19,296 nt of DNA from Bacillota bacterium (GCA_023396535.1 JAEWWD010000042.1:1-19296); one strand, 5' to 3'; shown: positions 1 through 7,725, numbered from the stretch's first letter. Notes: generated by a model from the letters alone, not told the origin. Made by a program: numbers and translations.

Positions 1-1
1 C

Positions 2-616
2 ATAGGAATAGGTTGTTCGCTGCTTTCCTATGAGCTGCACAACGGGTATATCGATACCATCCGTTCGCTGCGTGCGGAAAGCGCCCTTGACGGCCTGACA
101 AAACTATATACCAAATATGAAGGTATGGAGCGCATGCGCGCGCTGCTGACGTTTTGCAGGCGGATGGGGCGGACTGTAGCGGTATTATACGTAGATATCG
201 ACTACTTTAAAAGCTATAACGATACGTTTGGCCATCAGCAGGGCGACCAGACGCTGTTTCAGGTGGCGGATTGCCTGCGGCGCTGCTTTACGAGGGAAAC
301 GGACGTGCTGTGCAGGCTGGGCGGCGAGGAGTTCGCCGTCATAATCCCCATTGCACAGCGGGGCATGGCGCTGATGATGGCAAAAAAGCTCCTCCATATG
401 GTTTCCGATATGGGGATTCAATCCGGCATGGCGGCGCGTTTGGCTATCGTGACAATCAGCATAGGCGTCGCCGTTTTTGAACCCGACGTCCATGTTGATA
501 TGCCGATGGAAACGATCATTGAAGAAGCGGACAGGCAGCTTTATATCGCGAAAAGTGGCGGGCGAAACTGCATCGCGATGGGGGACCATATTGTGTATCG
601 CAACGAAGAGAACTGA
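2..616 (+). CDS. GGDEF diguanylate cyclase, C-terminal part (5' end outside window)
   Basis: The reading frame is open from base 2, so the gene begins before the window and only about the last 204 codons are present. The visible part is almost entirely a GGDEF domain, which condenses two GTP to cyclic di-GMP. It opens with a DGLTKLYTKYE linker-type motif. It has the metal-binding VDIDYFKSYND segment and the GHQQGD segment, and its active-site signature reads RLGGEEF. An RETD motif five residues before GGEEF matches the RxxD inhibitory site for product feedback. All expected catalytic residues are present, so the enzyme is probably active. The sensor part is not visible; the residues before the domain (IGIGCSLLSYEL) could follow a membrane or sensory module. 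The first internal ATG (125) lies inside the domain and is not a real start. A second cyclase follows after 58 bp. Confidence 0.9.
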   Translation: MGIGCSLLSYELHNGYIDTIRSLRAESALDGLTKLYTKYEGMERMRALLTFCRRMGRTVAVLYVDIDYFKSYNDTFGHQQGDQTLFQVADCLRRCFTRETDVLCRLGGEEFAVIIPIAQRGMALMMAKKLLHMVSDMGIQSGMAARLAIVTISIGVAVFEPDVHVDMPMETIIEEADRQLYIAKSGGRNCIAMGDHIVYRNEEN

Positions 617-674
617 TTGCATTGGTGCGATGATTTTGAGATAGAGTTGCTCCAAACAAATAAGGCGGGATGAT

Positions 675-2573
675 ATGCCGGATAAAAAGCAAAGGAGAAT
701 ACGAAGCACCGTTCTGGTCATCGCATGTATGGGCGTCTTTTGGGTTGCGTCCATGTGGCTGTATCAATTCAATCTGTCCAATGAAATGGAACGGCATATT
801 GCCGCTACGCTAAAAAGGACGGCGGCGCAGGAATGCAGCAATTTCGATGTTACGGTGGAGCGGGCGTTTCGTGTGCTTGAAGCCGCGGCTTTGTATATGG
901 ACGCTTCAGCAGAGGCGGATTTTACCCGTCAGGAAGAATCGCTCCAATATTGCCTAAACCTTTCTGCGCCCACTACGATATGGATCGCATACGCAAGTGC
1001 AGAAAAGGCTGACGCTGAACAATTCTTCCCAGCCAAAGAAATGGGGCGCGTTTTCTCCGGCGAACGGGTCATCGCCGGCCCTATGGAGAAGGACGATAAG
1101 AGATACTTTACTATTGCAGTGCCGGTCATACGCGACGGTGCGGTTGTTGCAGCGCTGGGCTGTACGGCGGAAGCCGCGCAGTTGAGCGATGTGATGCTCT
1201 CAAACAGCGTGCTGCGCGAAGGGTATCGCATGGTCATAGACGCCGATCACACGGTAATATCCATCCCCGAGGAGGAGAGGGATTGGTGGAAGACGCACGG
1301 TTTGTTGGCGGAAAATTCCGCCAAGGCTTCTTTGAACGATTTGCGCCCCATCGATACGGATAAACCGTCAACGTCGACGGCGGGGGATATCTATGCGCTG
1401 GGCAAGGGAGCCGATTCTTATTACCTGACGGCAATTCCCCTGGGAATTAATAACTGGACGTTGCTTGGCGCCGTCTCTCAGGATATCGTTCGGCAGGAAC
1501 ACGCTTTTTCGGGGAGAAGTCTGGTAACGCTCAATGTCGCAATATTGATAGGATTTTTGTTGATGCTGGCGTTTTTATTCAGCATCTGGGGAAGGGAGCG
1601 CCGTCTTGTACAGGAGGAGCGCAACCGTCTCGCCTGGCTGGAGGAGCGCTATCGTATTGTCGCGCGAGAATCCGACGACGTCATATTTGAAATATCCCTG
1701 CCGGAAATGCTTATTGAGGCGAACGAGAACTTCCATAAGCTGCTGGGCTATAATGTAGTGCAGTGGAACAGCGAATATCTCAGCCGGGTTCACCCGGACG
1801 ATGAGCAGAAGTTTGCCGCCATATACGAGGGTATAAAGGCAGGCAAACGCCTGATGAAAGAGGAACTGCGGTTTCGAAGGGCGGACGGCACATATATCTG
1901 GTGCCGGCTGCTGATCGCGATACTGCTTGACAGCAAGGGAAAGCCCGCCCGCGCGCTCGGCAAGATCACCAATATCGATTCGCAGAAGCGCGAAGCCGCA
2001 TGGCTGCGGCAGAAGGCGCAGCAGGATGCGCTGACCAATCTGTATAACAAGGAAACCACGCATCATATGATCCGCCAGTTCCTGGAGACTGCAGGCGCGG
2101 GAGGCGTGCACGGGCTGATGGTGCTGGATGTCGATAACTTTAAAGAGATCAACGATACCCGGGGGCACCTCTATGGCGATGCGGTGCTTGCCGCCGTCGC
2201 GGATAAGCTGCGCATGCAGTTCCGGTCGACGGATATCGTAGGGCGTATCGGCGGCGACGAATTCCTCGTATTCCTGAAGAACGTCAACAGCCGTACGCAG
2301 TTGGAATCGCAGGCGGTTTCCCTGATGCAGGCGTTTGCCGCTACGGGCCCAGACAAGGAACTGGGGTACTACATCCGCTGCAGTATTGGCGCCGCCGCGT
2401 ATCCTGAGGACGGCGTGGGCATAGATCAGCTTTTCCAGAACGCGGACTCGGCGCTATACCGGGCGAAGCGGCAAGGGAAAGGCCGTTACGCGATGTTCCG
2501 GCGGGATATGGATCAGCCGGGCGCCGCACGGCCGAGCCTGCTGGGCGGCGACCAGGATCAGGATGTGCTGTGA
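675..2573 (+). CDS. Membrane-anchored sensor PAS-GGDEF diguanylate cyclase
   Basis: A 632-aa protein predicted to make cyclic di-GMP in response to an outside signal. TM1 spans about residues 11-31 and is followed by an extracytoplasmic region of about 250 residues. That region fits the size and layout of a Cache-type sensor, but I infer this from length and topology, not from a clear motif. TM2 is about 283-305, then a charged coiled linker, a PAS fold at about 322-445 (RVHPDDE and FRRADGTYIW are typical PAS_3 stretches), and a GGDEF domain from about 451. The active site reads GGDEF at 526-530, and RSTD at 517-520 gives an intact product-inhibition site. The last 20 or so residues are a disordered tail. 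The ATG at 675 has an AAGGCGGG ribosome site about 6 bases upstream. It follows the first cyclase gene closely and may share its transcript. Confidence 0.92.
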   Translation: MPDKKQRRIRSTVLVIACMGVFWVASMWLYQFNLSNEMERHIAATLKRTAAQECSNFDVTVERAFRVLEAAALYMDASAEADFTRQEESLQYCLNLSAPTTIWIAYASAEKADAEQFFPAKEMGRVFSGERVIAGPMEKDDKRYFTIAVPVIRDGAVVAALGCTAEAAQLSDVMLSNSVLREGYRMVIDADHTVISIPEEERDWWKTHGLLAENSAKASLNDLRPIDTDKPSTSTAGDIYALGKGADSYYLTAIPLGINNWTLLGAVSQDIVRQEHAFSGRSLVTLNVAILIGFLLMLAFLFSIWGRERRLVQEERNRLAWLEERYRIVARESDDVIFEISLPEMLIEANENFHKLLGYNVVQWNSEYLSRVHPDDEQKFAAIYEGIKAGKRLMKEELRFRRADGTYIWCRLLIAILLDSKGKPARALGKITNIDSQKREAAWLRQKAQQDALTNLYNKETTHHMIRQFLETAGAGGVHGLMVLDVDNFKEINDTRGHLYGDAVLAAVADKLRMQFRSTDIVGRIGGDEFLVFLKNVNSRTQLESQAVSLMQAFAATGPDKELGYYIRCSIGAAAYPEDGVGIDQLFQNADSALYRAKRQGKGRYAMFRRDMDQPGAARPSLLGGDQDQDVL

Positions 2574-2647
2574 CGGATACTGCAAAAACCGCGGACATCG
2601 GTCTGAGTACGAATAGAAAATGAATGGATAAAGAAAGAAGGAGCGAC

Positions 2648-3679
2648 ATGCGCTATATTGATTTGAGAAGCGACACCGTTACACAGCCGACTGAGGCTAT
2701 GCGCCAGGCCATGGCTACAGCCGAAGTGGGCGACGACGTGTACCGGGATGACCCTACCGTGATCAGGCTTGAAGAGCTGGCGGCACAGATGCTGGGCAAA
2801 GAGGCCGCGTTGTTTGTAGCTTCAGGCACGATGGGGAACCAGCTTTGCCTGATGACGCATACGTCGCGCGGGGATGAGGTCATACTCGGCGACGAAGGGC
2901 ATATTTTTGTGCACGAAGTCGGTGCGGCGGCCGTACTTTCCGGCGTTACGCTGCGCCAGCTGAAATTCCCGGGAGGCATACCCGATGCCGCCATGATAGA
3001 GCGCGCCATTCGCTCGGAGGACATCCACGAGCCGCCCACATCGCTCATCTGCATGGAGAACGCGCTGTCCAACGGCCGCGTGGTTAAGGAAGAGACGATG
3101 GCGGAGGTTTACGCCACAGCAAAGCGGCATGGCATCCCCGTACATCTCGACGGGGCGCGCCTTTTCAACGCGGCCGCCGCGCTGGATGTGGACGTCCGCG
3201 CCCTCACGCAATACACGGACTCCGTATCCTGCTGCCTGTCCAAGGGATTGTGCGCGCCGGTGGGGACCGTCATCGCGGGGCCGCGCGCGTTCATCGAGCG
3301 GGCGCGCAAATACCGCAAAATGCTCGGCGGCGGCATGCGGCAGGCCGGGATACTGGCCGCCGCGGGCATACTGGCTCTGACGGATATGACAAAGCGCCTG
3401 AAGGAGGACCATGAAAACGCCCGCTATATGGCGGAGCTCCTGCAGAATATCGACGGCGTGACCGTGGATCTGCCCGCCGTACAGATCAATATGGTATTCT
3501 TCGAGGCGGACAGGCCGCAGGAGTTGCTGGATGCCGTACAGGCGCGAATGCTGGAGCGCGGCGTCAAGATCAACGGGGCGTCCGGGCGCGAATTCCGTTT
3601 CGTCACCTCCAACGACGTGTCGCGCGCGGATGTCGAATATGCCGTATCCGCGTTTGCGCAAATCATAGGCGATCGTTAA
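2648..3679 (+). CDS. ltaE: Low-specificity L-threonine aldolase
   Basis: A 343-aa PLP enzyme of the beta-eliminating lyase/threonine aldolase family, which cleaves L-threonine or allo-threonine to glycine and acetaldehyde in the cytoplasm. The N-terminus (MRYIDLRSDTVTQPT) and the GDDVYRDDPTV stretch are diagnostic. H84 in GDEGHIF is the expected PLP-stacking histidine, HLDGARLFNAA carries the PLP-contacting Asp, and K199 in CLSKGLCAPVG is the expected Schiff-base lysine. Length matches the family (about 340). The frame opens earlier at 2624, but the ATG at 2648 is preferred: AAGAAGGAG lies just ahead of it and the family motif starts there. The gene starts 74 bp after the cyclase stop and is closed by a terminator at 3710-3743. 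It looks unrelated to its c-di-GMP neighbours. Confidence 0.93.
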   Translation: MRYIDLRSDTVTQPTEAMRQAMATAEVGDDVYRDDPTVIRLEELAAQMLGKEAALFVASGTMGNQLCLMTHTSRGDEVILGDEGHIFVHEVGAAAVLSGVTLRQLKFPGGIPDAAMIERAIRSEDIHEPPTSLICMENALSNGRVVKEETMAEVYATAKRHGIPVHLDGARLFNAAAALDVDVRALTQYTDSVSCCLSKGLCAPVGTVIAGPRAFIERARKYRKMLGGGMRQAGILAAAGILALTDMTKRLKEDHENARYMAELLQNIDGVTVDLPAVQINMVFFEADRPQELLDAVQARMLERGVKINGASGREFRFVTSNDVSRADVEYAVSAFAQIIGDR

Positions 3680-3709
3680 TCCGGAATTTCCGGTTTCATA
3701 TTCATTTTC

Positions 3710-3743
3710 AAAATCCTCCGAATATAAACGGAGGATTTTTCTT
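3710..3743 (+). terminator. Intrinsic terminator after the threonine aldolase gene
   Basis: An 11-bp perfect stem (AAAATCCTCCG pairing with CGGAGGATTTT) closes an 8-base loop and runs into a T-rich tract on the + strand. It lies 30 bp after the aldolase stop. Confidence 0.85.
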
Positions 3744-3799
3744 ATGGCGGCAGGCTTTTGTCGGCAGCCCGCCTGTGCATGAACCTTCTTCGGCGCTGC

Positions 3800-3814
3800 G
3801 CCATACTGTATGGC
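3800..3814. promoter_or_regulatory. 15-bp perfect palindrome, possible operator
   Basis: GCCATAC-T-GTATGGC is a perfect 7-bp inverted repeat around a single base, 23 bp ahead of the start codon of the 153-aa hypothetical gene. A one-base centre is too tight for an RNA hairpin, so a dimeric regulator site is the more natural reading. No convincing -35/-10 pair is visible around it. Confidence 0.3.
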
Positions 3815-3837
3815 ATAAGGGCTTGGAGGTTGATATT

Positions 3838-4299
3838 ATGAAGATGATCGTTGAACTGATCGCCGGAAAAACACAGCATTTTACGTCGCAAAGCCGTATT
3901 GAGATGGAATTGAGGCAGGATGGGCGGGTTATTCAAGCCTCAAGGGGCGAGGATGTGTTCGACTACAACGGCATGCTGTTCCCTGATTCAGTCGTCGCAG
4001 CCACTGGCCGGCGCGCCGTACATACCTATCAGCCGGATCTGACTGCTTATGCCGGCATCCCGGGAGAACCTGCGCAGGTGGATTCACTCGAAGGCCTGAC
4101 GCTCTTCATTCATAACAACGCTATTTTGTCTCAGGGCGAATTGCAAACCTACTATACGCTTCGCGTAGCGGTAGACGGCCGCACGTTGCCTGTTTCCCTG
4201 TTACAGACCAGAGTCCACTGGAATGGGAGGGGGCAGTTCTACGTTTATCTGGAGTCCCTTTCCGGTTTATTCGATATGGAGGAGGCCGTTGCCGTTTGA
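3838..4299 (+). CDS. Hypothetical protein, 153 aa
   Basis: I do not recognise the family. The ATG at 3838 is chosen over the one at 3775 because TTGGAGG lies about 10 bases ahead of it. The protein has no signal peptide, no membrane span and no cysteine. It looks like a small soluble, mostly beta protein: alternating hydrophobic stretches such as LQTYYTLRVAVDG and GQFYVYLESLSGLF, with a calcium-free, moderately acidic composition. It stands alone between the aldolase terminator and the convergent Gate-protein operon. A palindrome lies just upstream. Codon use and stop are normal, so I take it as a real gene, with function unknown. Confidence 0.7.
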   Translation: MKMIVELIAGKTQHFTSQSRIEMELRQDGRVIQASRGEDVFDYNGMLFPDSVVAATGRRAVHTYQPDLTAYAGIPGEPAQVDSLEGLTLFIHNNAILSQGELQTYYTLRVAVDGRTLPVSLLQTRVHWNGRGQFYVYLESLSGLFDMEEAVAV

Positions 4300-4327
4300 T
4301 ACGGCATTTGCGATCCTAAATAGAGAC

Positions 4328-4383
4328 TTATTAAAAATACGCAGGGCTGTTCTCAGACCAGTGACATCTGAGAACAACCCTGC
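4328..4383 (-). terminator. Intrinsic terminator of the NIF3/Gate operon
   Basis: A 17-bp stem (4341-4357 with 4367-4383, one G-U type mismatch) closes a 9-base loop. Read on the minus strand it ends in GTATTTTTAAT. It lies 36 bp after the stop of the membrane protein gene. It could also stop the convergent 153-aa gene weakly, but the T tract is on the minus-strand side. Confidence 0.85.
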
Positions 4384-4418
4384 AAACGTTTTGTACTTGG
4401 CGCTAGAGGAGGCTAGCG

Positions 4419-5588
4419 TCAGCCTATCAGCAAGCCGCCCAACACGGTGGCGACAAAACCGGCGGTCAGAATACGGAACACGATGCCGATCAGCGCGGGC
4501 TTGAGCGCATCGGCAGGTTTCATTTCGCAGCTGTTGGACCAGATCAGAGGGATCTGCCCAATAATGACGGAAAGCGGGAAGCCGGAGGCGCCCAGAACGA
4601 AGGAACCTATGACCAGTTTGGGGTCAATGGTGGCGGCATAATCGACCAGCTTGGTCATGGCCAGCGTCGGCGAAGCCATAATGCTCAAAAGACCGCTGTT
4701 CGAATCGATGTTAAGGAAGTTGAGCATAGCGACGAGCGCGTTCTGCACATACTGCCAAACGCCGATATTTTCCAGCAGGCCAATCAAACCAAACACGACG
4801 GCGAACGCGGGGAGTACCAGGAAGAACAGGGTATTCATACCTTCCTGGCCAGCGGCAAACACGCTGTTGAGGAACGGCGTGTTGGGCGTGAATATGGGCA
4901 GATCTTCGATCTCTACGGGTTTGCAATCCTTATACAGAAGATAACGGCCAATCAGCGGGCAAATGAACAACGGCAGGAATATGGCGATGACTACGACCGC
5001 GAACACGCGCGCGCCGGCCAGCGTCAAGCAGCCAAGTCCCAGCATGAAAGTCGAGAAGGACTGTTCCGACTGTACCATCGTGAATATTGCGAGCTTTTTC
5101 TCATCCAGCGTAGCCTTGGATTTGACCAGGATGGGGCCTGCAATACGGCCTGCGGCGTTGATGTCGCCCAGAATGTTATAAATTGCGGGGATCAGCACGG
5201 CGGCATTGAACTTGAGCAGCTTGCCGATGGGCATGAAAAGGCGCATCAATGCATCGGTAAAGCCCAGTCTCTCCAGTACCCTGCCCATGATAACGCTGAT
5301 CACGATGGATACCGACATGGTGCTGAGAATACCAGTCTCGATGACGACCGGATGCGCGCGCTTTACCATCGCCTGGAATCCCACGTTCAGCGAATTCGGG
5401 GCGAAAAACAGCGCCAGCATCGCCGCGGCAAACAGACATAGCCCGACGATGGTCATTTTCGGCATGTTTTTGGTTTGCATGCGCAGAATATCCCCGCCGG
5501 GCTCCTGTGCTGCTCCGGCTTTCGACGCATTTGCCTTTTGTTCCGTCGTCTCTTGAGCAGTGCTTTCAACTTTCTTTTCGTCAGACAT
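4419..5588 (-). CDS. Gate-domain (nucleoside-recognition-like) multi-pass membrane protein
   Basis: A 389-aa integral membrane protein. Residues 1-44 are a hydrophilic tail rich in Lys, Glu, Ala, Thr and Gln. The rest has about eight to nine hydrophobic spans, with repeated short motifs (PAIYNILGDINAAGRIAGP; SFVLGASGFPLSVIIGQIP) that resemble the paired Gate/nucleoside-recognition folds of CNT-type transporters and SpmA/SpmB-like proteins. The substrate cannot be read from the sequence. The ATG at 5588 has AAGGAGG 8 bases upstream. It follows the NIF3-like gene by 23 bp and clearly shares its transcript, so the two products probably serve one process, controlled by the leader at 6675-6896. 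Family placement is by motif resemblance only; a transporter of another class remains possible. Confidence 0.7.
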   Translation of the reverse strand: MSDEKKVESTAQETTEQKANASKAGAAQEPGGDILRMQTKNMPKMTIVGLCLFAAAMLALFFAPNSLNVGFQAMVKRAHPVVIETGILSTMSVSIVISVIMGRVLERLGFTDALMRLFMPIGKLLKFNAAVLIPAIYNILGDINAAGRIAGPILVKSKATLDEKKLAIFTMVQSEQSFSTFMLGLGCLTLAGARVFAVVVIAIFLPLFICPLIGRYLLYKDCKPVEIEDLPIFTPNTPFLNSVFAAGQEGMNTLFFLVLPAFAVVFGLIGLLENIGVWQYVQNALVAMLNFLNIDSNSGLLSIMASPTLAMTKLVDYAATIDPKLVIGSFVLGASGFPLSVIIGQIPLIWSNSCEMKPADALKPALIGIVFRILTAGFVATVLGGLLIG

Positions 5589-5611
5589 GGATTGGGCCTC
5601 CTTATTATGAT

Positions 5612-6607
5612 TTATTTAAGATAGGTGCTGGCCATGGTTTTCGCGTACTCTTTGATTTCAGGGGAGCCGAATTGCTCAACAGGCGTGCTGGTGACCCGTT
5701 CGCGGAAAATGACGATCTCGGCCTCAGGCAAATGCGATTTGAGGGCATAGGCGAGCGGTAAGCCGTTTTCAAATATCTCCAGCGCGTGAGAATTGCCGCA
5801 TACGAAGTTAAGCCCCAGTTCGTCCGCTTTTGCAATCAGCTCGTGTCCGGGATATACCCTGCTGATGCTGGCGATCAGGGTATCCATATCCGGGTTTTCC
5901 TTCACCAGCGTTTCCAGGTGTTTGGCGGTGAAACCGGTGTGGGGGAACATATGGATCACGCGCTTCATGGGGTTTTCCCGCTTGCCGACAAGTATTCTGC
6001 ATCGGGCGGCAAGGCTTGTTTCCGCTATATCACAGCAATTGCGTATGGTTTTCTCCGCTTCGAGCATTTGCTCGGCTACGCTGACATGCATGAGCTTGTC
6101 CAGCCGGTCTATCATGTCTCCCACCGTATGGATCTCGGGCAGCGCGTCGCCGAGGTAGACGATGTTCCCGGGTATACTGTCATACGCAACGTTCACGTAG
6201 AATGGCTTATGACCGTGCAGATAGGCGATGCCCGGATGAAGGCCATGAAAAGCTTCGTGCAATTCAAATGCGGCCAGTCCGTATATGCCTAAATAGTACT
6301 TAATCAATACGCCGCCGGAATTCGCGGCGTCCGCAATGGGGTGATGGGCGACCATCGCGTTCACACCCGTAGCTGCGGCAAGCTCTATGGCGCTTTCCGT
6401 AAGCGTCATCATAACCGCGATCTTTTTTACCGGCATGTCCGGGTCTCCCCACACCAGGCCGGGCGTTTCGGTAACAGCCTTACCGGGGATATCCGATGAC
6501 TTGGTTACGACAAATGGGTTTTTCGACCAATCTGCGCTTGTCTTGACACACCGCCCCCCGGATAGTTCATCCAGGGCTTGCAGTACGTCTCTCACGCAAT
6601 ACGACAT
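5612..6607 (-). CDS. NIF3-like (DUF34) dinuclear-metal protein
   Basis: A 331-aa cytoplasmic protein of the NIF3/DUF34 type. AHHPI at residues 87-91 matches the conserved HHP metal-binding motif of this family. Near the C-terminus NSHALEIFENG (272-282) lines up with the H-A-x-E metal-binding motif of YbgI-type proteins. H117-E118, H121 and H124 in the middle are further possible metal ligands. NIF3 proteins form ring-shaped hexamers with two metals per subunit; their reaction is still debated, so no function is assigned. The reading frame stays open upstream to 6835, but the ATG at 6607 is chosen because AAGGAGG sits 8 bases ahead and family homology begins there. It is first in an operon with the Gate membrane protein. 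Confidence 0.8.
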   Translation of the reverse strand: MSYCVRDVLQALDELSGGRCVKTSADWSKNPFVVTKSSDIPGKAVTETPGLVWGDPDMPVKKIAVMMTLTESAIELAAATGVNAMVAHHPIADAANSGGVLIKYYLGIYGLAAFELHEAFHGLHPGIAYLHGHKPFYVNVAYDSIPGNIVYLGDALPEIHTVGDMIDRLDKLMHVSVAEQMLEAEKTIRNCCDIAETSLAARCRILVGKRENPMKRVIHMFPHTGFTAKHLETLVKENPDMDTLIASISRVYPGHELIAKADELGLNFVCGNSHALEIFENGLPLAYALKSHLPEAEIVIFRERVTSTPVEQFGSPEIKEYAKTMASTYLK

Positions 6608-6674
6608 AACTGTGCCTCCTTGTGGTTTCTTGGATGCGATGCAACGAGAGAAGTCTTTACCCCTCCTTTCCGAA

Positions 6675-6727
6675 ACATAAAAAACCGCAAATGTCCAGAT
6701 GCGTACGTCATCTGAAAATTTGCGGTT
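6675..6727 (-). terminator. Terminator inside the 5' leader of the NIF3/Gate operon
   Basis: On the minus strand a 19-base arm (6709-6727) pairs with 6683-6701 with two mismatches across a short loop, then runs into TTTTTTATGTTT. It lies about 170 nt after the promoter and 70 nt before the NIF3 start, with no gene between, so it is a leader terminator and a likely regulated switch. Confidence 0.8.
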
Positions 6728-6896
6728 GAACTCGGCTCTCAACTTTTCGGCCTTTATCATAAACCCTTCCCAGCCGAAAAACGCAGGAGGATTTCTTGAT
6801 TGACCCGGGAGTTCCTTACTCACCCGTATATTCAATTGTGGGGTTACATTGGGTTACCAGTTTAGCTTATGGAATTCATTCAAAACATCAATACTT
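6728..6896 (-). promoter_or_regulatory. Structured leader RNA, candidate riboswitch/attenuator of unassigned class
   Basis: This is the RNA between the promoter and the leader terminator. Reading the minus strand it holds: two copies of GTAACCC 10 nt apart (6841-6857); a two-part hairpin with outer stem 6832-6836/6799-6803 and inner stem 6818-6826/6806-6812; a perfect 8-bp stem 6773-6780/6744-6751 (TTTTCGGC/GCCGAAAA); and a small stem 6739-6743/6725-6729 that shares bases with the terminator arm. Bases 6772-6777 can instead pair with 6732-6737, so two folds compete right before the terminator. I checked it by eye for T-box, purine, TPP, SAM, lysine, cobalamin, M-box, c-di-GMP, ZTP and fluoride hallmarks and found none. 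The class is unknown. Confidence 0.55.
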
Positions 6897-6902
6897 TGTT
6901 AC

Positions 6903-6931
6903 ATCATATACAGACTTCACGAAAATGTCAA
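6903..6931 (-). promoter_or_regulatory. Sigma-A type promoter of the NIF3/Gate operon
   Basis: Minus strand TTGACA (6926-6931), 17-bp spacer, TATGAT (6903-6908). The -35 is perfect and the spacing ideal. The predicted start is near 6896, giving a leader of about 290 nt. Confidence 0.85.
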
Positions 6932-6940
6932 GATTCAAAC

Positions 6941-7321
6941 TTATTCGACATTCATTCTTTTTTGCATCAAAGGCAGAAGATCTTCCAGCGGCGCTTCCAG
7001 CACGGTAACGCTGATGGATATCTCAAGCTTTGGATCATAATCCTTCATATGCGTCAGTACGCCAACGCCGAAGTGTTCCTCAAACGCTACAACAAACCGA
7101 TCCTTAAATTCTTTGATCAGCGCTAGGTCCATCATCCGCGTGGTGACCATATCGGTTCTGTCCACGACGGAAAGCACCTTGACACGGTTGTTGTGGGCAA
7201 TAATCAGCACTTTGTCGTTGACCACTTCAACCTTTTGATTTTTAAGCCCCTGGCTGAATACTTCCATATTCACCCGGTTGTTTACCTTCATGAGTTCCTG
7301 TTTGAATTCCCCCATTAGCAT
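6941..7321 (-). CDS. DUF2294-like protein, 126 aa
   Basis: A small soluble protein resembling DUF2294. The pattern of an N-terminal VNNRVNMEVFSQGLKNQKVEV-type segment, a beta strand with KVLIIAHNNRV, a central helix (ALIKEFKDRFVVAFEEHFG) and a closing acidic beta strand ending in VTVLEAP fits that family's layout. The function of the family is unknown to me. No membrane span or cysteine is present. The ATG at 7321 is preferred over 7342 because GGGGGAGG lies 7 bases ahead. The gene lies 69 bp after a small membrane protein gene on the same strand and may be transcribed with it; its stop is just upstream of the NIF3 promoter. Between the two genes there is a short AGTACT-loop-AGTACT hairpin without a T tract. 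Confidence 0.7.
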   Translation of the reverse strand: MLMGEFKQELMKVNNRVNMEVFSQGLKNQKVEVVNDKVLIIAHNNRVKVLSVVDRTDMVTTRMMDLALIKEFKDRFVVAFEEHFGVGVLTHMKDYDPKLEISISVTVLEAPLEDLLPLMQKRMNVE

Positions 7322-7390
7322 ACGGACACCTCCCCCAAACATGCCTGTTCGATATGCGATATGGAGATAGTACTGCCGAAAAGTACTGCT

Positions 7391-7579
7391 CTATGGGTTA
7401 ATCAACTGGAATATGGCCGTAAGAGCAAACAGTGCGGCGCCTATCGTGCATAAAATCATGCTGGTTCTGTAACGTTTGTCATTGCCTTTCTTGTAGCTGA
7501 AATAGCCTCGCACGGCGGTCAACGCCAGGAGCAGGGCGACGACACCGGGGAAGACCCCGGGGATCGCAATATTTTGCAT
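7391..7579 (-). CDS. Small two-TM membrane protein, 62 aa
   Basis: I do not recognise a named family. The protein has two membrane helices (about residues 6-25 and 41-60) joined by a short basic loop (YKKGNDKRYR), a hairpin topology with a positive cytoplasmic loop. The ATG at 7579 gives a 6-base gap to AGGAG; the in-frame ATG six bases upstream would sit directly on that site. A promoter at 7609-7637 fits. It may be co-transcribed with the downstream DUF2294-like gene. Confidence 0.65.
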   Translation of the reverse strand: MQNIAIPGVFPGVVALLLALTAVRGYFSYKKGNDKRYRTSMILCTIGAALFALTAIFQLINP

Positions 7580-7608
7580 AAGCATCTCCTATTGAACTGA
7601 TTGATTTT

Positions 7609-7637
7609 ATAGTATCACACGACTGCACACATGTCCA
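7609..7637 (-). promoter_or_regulatory. Probable promoter of the small membrane protein gene
   Basis: Minus strand TGGACA (7632-7637), 17-bp spacer, TACTAT (7609-7614). The -35 is a one-base variant of consensus, while the -10 is only a partial match. It starts transcription about 25 bases before the start codon. Confidence 0.5.
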
Positions 7638-7682
7638 TATTTGGGCATGCAACGCGCCGGTCTGGTGCAACCAGCGTCAGGC

Positions 7683-7725
7683 GCAAACAAAACAGACCCG
7701 GCGCGTCAGGCGCGCCGGGTCTGTT
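7683..7725 (-). terminator. Intrinsic terminator after trpB and the LacI remnant
   Basis: A perfect 15-bp GC-rich stem (7691-7705 with 7711-7725, AACAGACCCGGCGCG and its complement) closes a 5-base loop, followed on the minus strand by TTGTTTG. It lies 13 bp past the stop of the LacI fragment and may be that lost gene's original terminator, now serving trpB. Confidence 0.8.

Noticed and set aside
6608..6835. In-frame upstream extension of the NIF3-like gene to a start at 6835
   Set aside because: The stretch crosses the leader hairpins and terminator, the family homology begins at 6607, and a strong AAGGAGG precedes that ATG. The open frame is most likely chance, although a translated leader (ATG 6762 behind GGGAAGGG) cannot be fully excluded.
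6675..6896. M-box or other known riboswitch for the NIF3 leader, because GGGTCAATCAAGAAATCC loosely recalls an M-box segment
   Set aside because: The flanking conserved M-box elements are absent and the stem order does not fit. The genes are not Mg2+ transporters of the usual kind.
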